Shown: positions 60,870-64,000 of the stretch, one piece after another
How positions within the stretch are numbered: position 1 is the first letter of the stretch
How the letters are laid out: the number at the start of each line of letters is the position of its first letter
Translations under genes and position numbers: made by a program
The notes under the pieces: generated by a model
Databases searched by the model: none
What the model was told of the DNA's origin: nothing
The model's input: the letters and a program-made list of their open reading frames with translations, nothing else
Assembly: GCF_036588685.1 (NCBI RefSeq)
Contig: NC_086375.1
Span: forward strand, 38,524,566-38,588,565
DNA: 64,000 bases
Direction: 5' to 3'
DNA from: Mytilus trossulus
Taxonomy: Eukaryota > Mollusca > Bivalvia > Mytilida > Mytilidae

Positions 60870-62179
60870 ATTAAAAATCATATGTCTTTTATCATGGGAA
60901 ATATCTACTTTAATTACGATATTTGAATTTAATTATTCAGCGGCTGATTATTTTTGGAGCCCCATCTTATATAGAAAGGCACATTTTGTTGATTCGTTTT
61001 ATAAGGAAACAATCAAACAAACAAACAAACCTACAACCCACGCGTTAAACCCTTCGCCCGATACAGAGTAATAGAAAGAATTGACACCGTTTTCAAAATT
61101 CTGGATTCATCACCGTTTGTACTTATCCCTATCATTCAAAACCCTGTTTGTGACTCTGTTAAATATCACAGGAACCAAACCCAAATGAAACTGCAATCGG
61201 GAAATAAACAATACATATTTGAAAGTAAACATCATAAGTTCAGTATGAAGCAGTATCTTTAAGTCAAGACAGAAAAATAGCAATTACTGGAAAACTAAAA
61301 AATGTTACAATGAGCTTTCTTTAGTAACAAGATTGAACACCTGTCACATCGTTTTCAAAACAAGACGACAAGTAAAACTGGTTCAAAAGTGCAGGACTAC
61401 AAATTCTATTAACAACATTTTTAAGATTTTGTTTTTCTTTGTATTTAGGTCTATCTCATGGCTTTTTCGGTTCATTTCGACTCATAGATCGAAAATAAAC
61501 TTAAAAATTAAAAATTAAAAATCATTTGTCTTTGGGAAATATCTACTTTCATTACGACATTTGAATTTTTTTATTCAGCGGCTGATTATTTTTGGAGCCC
61601 ACATCTTATATAGAAAGGCACAGTTTGTTGATTCGTTTTATAAACAAACAAACAAACAAACCTACAACCGACGCTCTGAACACATCGCCCGACACAGAGT
61701 GATAGAAAGAATTGACCCGCTTTCACAATCCTGGATTCATCACCGCTAAGTGTGTTATCTCCCCTATTAACAGTCCGAATAAACATCCGTTTGTACTTAT
61801 CCCTATCATTCAAAACCCTGTTTGTAACTCTGTTAAATATCCCAGGAACCAAACCCAAATGAAACAGCAATCGGGAAATAAACAATACAAATTTCAAAGT
61901 AAACATCATAAGTTCAGTATGAAGCAGTATCGTCAAGTCAAGACATAAAAAATAGCAATTACTGAGAAACTAAAAAATGTTTAATGAGCTTTTTTTAGTA
62001 ACAAGATTGAACACCTGTCACATCTTTTTCAAAACAAGACGACAAGTAACACTTGATAAAAAGTGCAGGACTAAAAATTGTATTTGTAACATTTTTAAGA
62101 TTTTGTATTACTTTGTATTTAGGTCAATTTCATGGCTTTTTCGGTTCATTTCGACTCTTAGATCGAAAATAAACTGACA
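60870..62179 (+). repeat. Tandem duplication with 644-bp period
   Basis: Copy 1 is 60870-61503 and copy 2 is 61514-62179. Shared blocks: AGCGGCTGATTATTTTTGGA, TATATAGAAAGGCACA, AAACAAACAAACCTACAAC, CAAAACCCTGTTTGT, CATGGCTTTTTCGGTTCATT. Copy 2 holds about 42 extra bp (around 61747-61788: TAAGTGTGTTATCTCCCCTA) absent from copy 1. Frames in it on both strands are incidental. Confidence 0.92.
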
Positions 62180-62458
62180 ACGCCATGGCTAAAAATAAAA
62201 AAAAGACAAATAGACAAACAAAAGCACAGAAGACACAACACCGTATATAGTGCATTGGAAAATTTAGTGGTCCGATATTAACAAACTGCAAGAAAACTGC
62301 ATAATTTAAACCGTATTGAATGTTAAATGACAGACCAAAGATTTTCTTTCATTTTAATTTATTATTAGCATCAATTGACTAAACATGTTTGGGAAAAAAC
62401 TTTTTTTTACCAACCTTTAAAATATAGTTCAAAGTTCTCTATAAAATAACGTGATCAG

Positions 62459-62608
62459 GTATGATTGCTTATGATACCACCATCGTCATAGACAAAATGA
62501 CGTACATGTTAGCAACTAGAGGTCACCGTACAGCCTTCAATAATGATCAAAACCCATACCATATTATAAGCTATAAATGATCCTGACATGATAAAATGTA
62601 AAACAATT
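62459..62608 (+). repeat. R-E repeat, left part, interrupted by insertion
   Basis: TATGATTGCTTATGATACCA, AGGTCACCGTACAGCCTTCA, TATTATAAGCTATAAATGAT and GTAAAACAATT follow the R-E order. The sequence resumes after the insertion at about 63393 (TTGAGAAAACCATC, AAGATATGTACAAA, GCAGCAACAAAGGAAAACCA). Confidence 0.65.
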
Positions 62609-63392
62609 TAAGGATGTATTCTTCTGACTTTTCAGTCTCGTTCAGTCTCGTTGAAATCTCGTTCTTAAATTATTTCCAAAACATATGATAGAAGTGGAAA
62701 ATATCAATGAATTTTAAAAATATTATAATCAAACATAACTCTGTGAAAAAATTGTGTATTTACCATGAACGGTTTTTGAATAATCCAGTTTTCAAATTTT
62801 ACGACCATTCAAGTCAGTATTTTTAGTCAAAATTTTGAGAAAATGGGTGAGGGATACAAAAAATGATTTTACAAGAATGATATACATCCCATCTCATTTT
62901 GGTGTTTTCAAATTTCTTAGATATGTATTTTTTCAATCATTTATAACAAAAAAGTTGAATTAATATGCATTTTGTTCTTTAAAATGAGAAAAATCATAAA
63001 AATACAAAATTGGCAGTATGGTAAATTTTACACAAAAAAGCATCAAAATATGATAAAACTTTCTTATATTAACACCTACCTATAGTTTTTGTAAGTTAAA
63101 TTTATTCAGATTGGTCCACTTCATCTTTATGGAAAGTATGAAAAAAAAGTTTAATTGTGGAACTGTGATTTTTTTTCACGATAATAGCCCAAAAATAGGT
63201 AAAAATCGATGAAAAGTGAGAAAATCATCAAAATTGGGCATTTTCAAAGGGCCGTAGCAAAAAAAGAAGCACACTACCATATGATTTTTTCTTCACCAAT
63301 TGTTTTGTTACAGTCTTATAAACCTAAAATTCAGGTTAAGAAAAAAAGTTTAATTCTAGAAATTTTTGGCTCTTCAGAGGTGTACATCCTTA
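62609..63392. mobile_element. MITE-like element, 784 bp, nested in R-E
   Basis: Perfect 10-bp terminal inverted repeats TAAGGATGTA (62609-62618) and TACATCCTTA (63383-63392). Both flanks carry ATT (62606-62608, 63393-63395), a candidate 3-bp target duplication. The interior is AT-rich and non-coding. Flanking R-E sequence continues on both sides, which supports insertion. The TAAGG end resembles the element at 7171-7722. Confidence 0.7.
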
Positions 63393-64000
63393 ATTGAGAA
63401 AACCATCAACCAAGATATGTACAAAACAACAAAAGTATAACTAATATGGTATGCAGCAACAAAGGAAAACCACAATCTAATTAAAAGACAAATAGAGTTG
63501 AATTTTGGTCCAGTAGAAATATTTAATTCATCTCATTTAATTATTTTCTAGTTGATGTTTTTTTTTTTTTATTCTATGTCTTAATGTGACATTGTTTTCT
63601 CCTGATACGGTCACGTCAATTTGTAAAATGAGGTCAATTGATAATAGCAGTTTACAATAAACATGACAAAATCAACATAAATCGAGATAATGTTATCAAT
63701 CCGCAAATCAATTCATTTCTTGGAAACAAATTAAAATGATTGTTATAAAAAATCAAGTGAACAGTTTATATAATTATAAAAGACAAACCGATGCAATTGA
63801 GAAAAGAGTTACTAAGATCATAGAAGTTCGCGAGTTTTGATCTGAATATGGCCAGATCAATCGTTGTAAGATTGTTTGATTGAATTTTTTTACGCAACTT
63901 TCATCACTATTGGCTATTTCGTGGAGGTCAATTTTATTAAATGCGCGGAGAACCACCAAACGTCGGTAGGGAGTCAATTAAGATTGATGTTGAGCGCATT
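63393..64000. other. Right edge, no gene recognised
   Basis: The first 100 bp continue the interrupted R-E copy. The rest, including a 67-codon minus-strand frame at 63774-63977, shows no known domain and could be intergenic or part of a gene beyond the edge. Confidence 0.4.

Noticed and set aside
61586-61936. 116-codon minus-strand frame
   Set aside because: It lies wholly inside one copy of the tandem duplication, is not preserved in the other copy, and has no domain.

Overview
The window looks like nuclear DNA of a bivalve mollusc, most likely a marine mussel of the Mytilus type. The DNA is AT-rich, genes are sparse and split by long introns, and the spaces are filled with several short dispersed repeat families whose sequences I associate with mussel genomes. 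No bacterial, viral or organellar gene was seen. The species call is inference from the repeats and from the style of the genes.

Left part (1 to about 13.6 kb): a minus-strand cluster of related B-box genes without a RING finger (B-box 1, B-box 2, coiled coil, NHL-like propeller), each with an uninterrupted coding exon. Two copies are intact (1023-2666 and 11961-13598). One copy between them carries two frameshifts (7894-9526). A fourth is only a decayed stub of the first 45 or so codons (11542-11703). Flanking DNA on both sides of the copies is also related, so whole gene blocks were duplicated. They fit the large TRIM-like families of bivalves that are usually discussed as innate-immune ubiquitin or scaffold proteins, although these copies lack the RING that would make them classical E3 ligases.

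Middle (13.6 to 27.6 kb): no gene that I can support. It holds copies of the dispersed repeats and a 31-bp minisatellite of nearly ten very similar units (24422-24726).

Right part (27.7 to 59.1 kb): one complete minus-strand gene for prohormone convertase 2 (PCSK2). I resolved 13 coding exons that join in phase through GT-AG introns into a 652-residue protein with signal peptide, prodomain, subtilisin-like catalytic domain (Asp190, His231, Ser407), the PC2-specific oxyanion aspartate (Asp333) and P domain. Its oddities are a 24-residue extension just after the propeptide cleavage site, loss of the vertebrate RGD motif in the P domain, and repeats lying within about 10 to 45 bp of six splice junctions. 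Introns hold a tRNA-derived SINE, another SINE-like element, and a perfect 27-bp palindrome.

Right end (59.1 to 64 kb): the region upstream of PCSK2 contains an E-box and a CRE-like site, a degenerate 20-23 bp minisatellite, a 644-bp tandem duplication, and a MITE-like element inserted into an older repeat.

Dispersed repeat families are named here as follows. R-A: about 200 bp, contains GATGTGGTGTGAGTGCCAAT. R-B: contains ACTGAACTCAGAGGAAAATT. R-C: contains GCGGTATACTACTGTTGCC. R-D: contains CGAAACGCGCGTCTGGCGT. R-E: contains GATTGCCAATGAGACAAC, with a different body from R-A. R-F: contains CCCGCACCCGGAGGCGTCC. R-G: ends in CTGTCCCTTTGGTATCTTTC.
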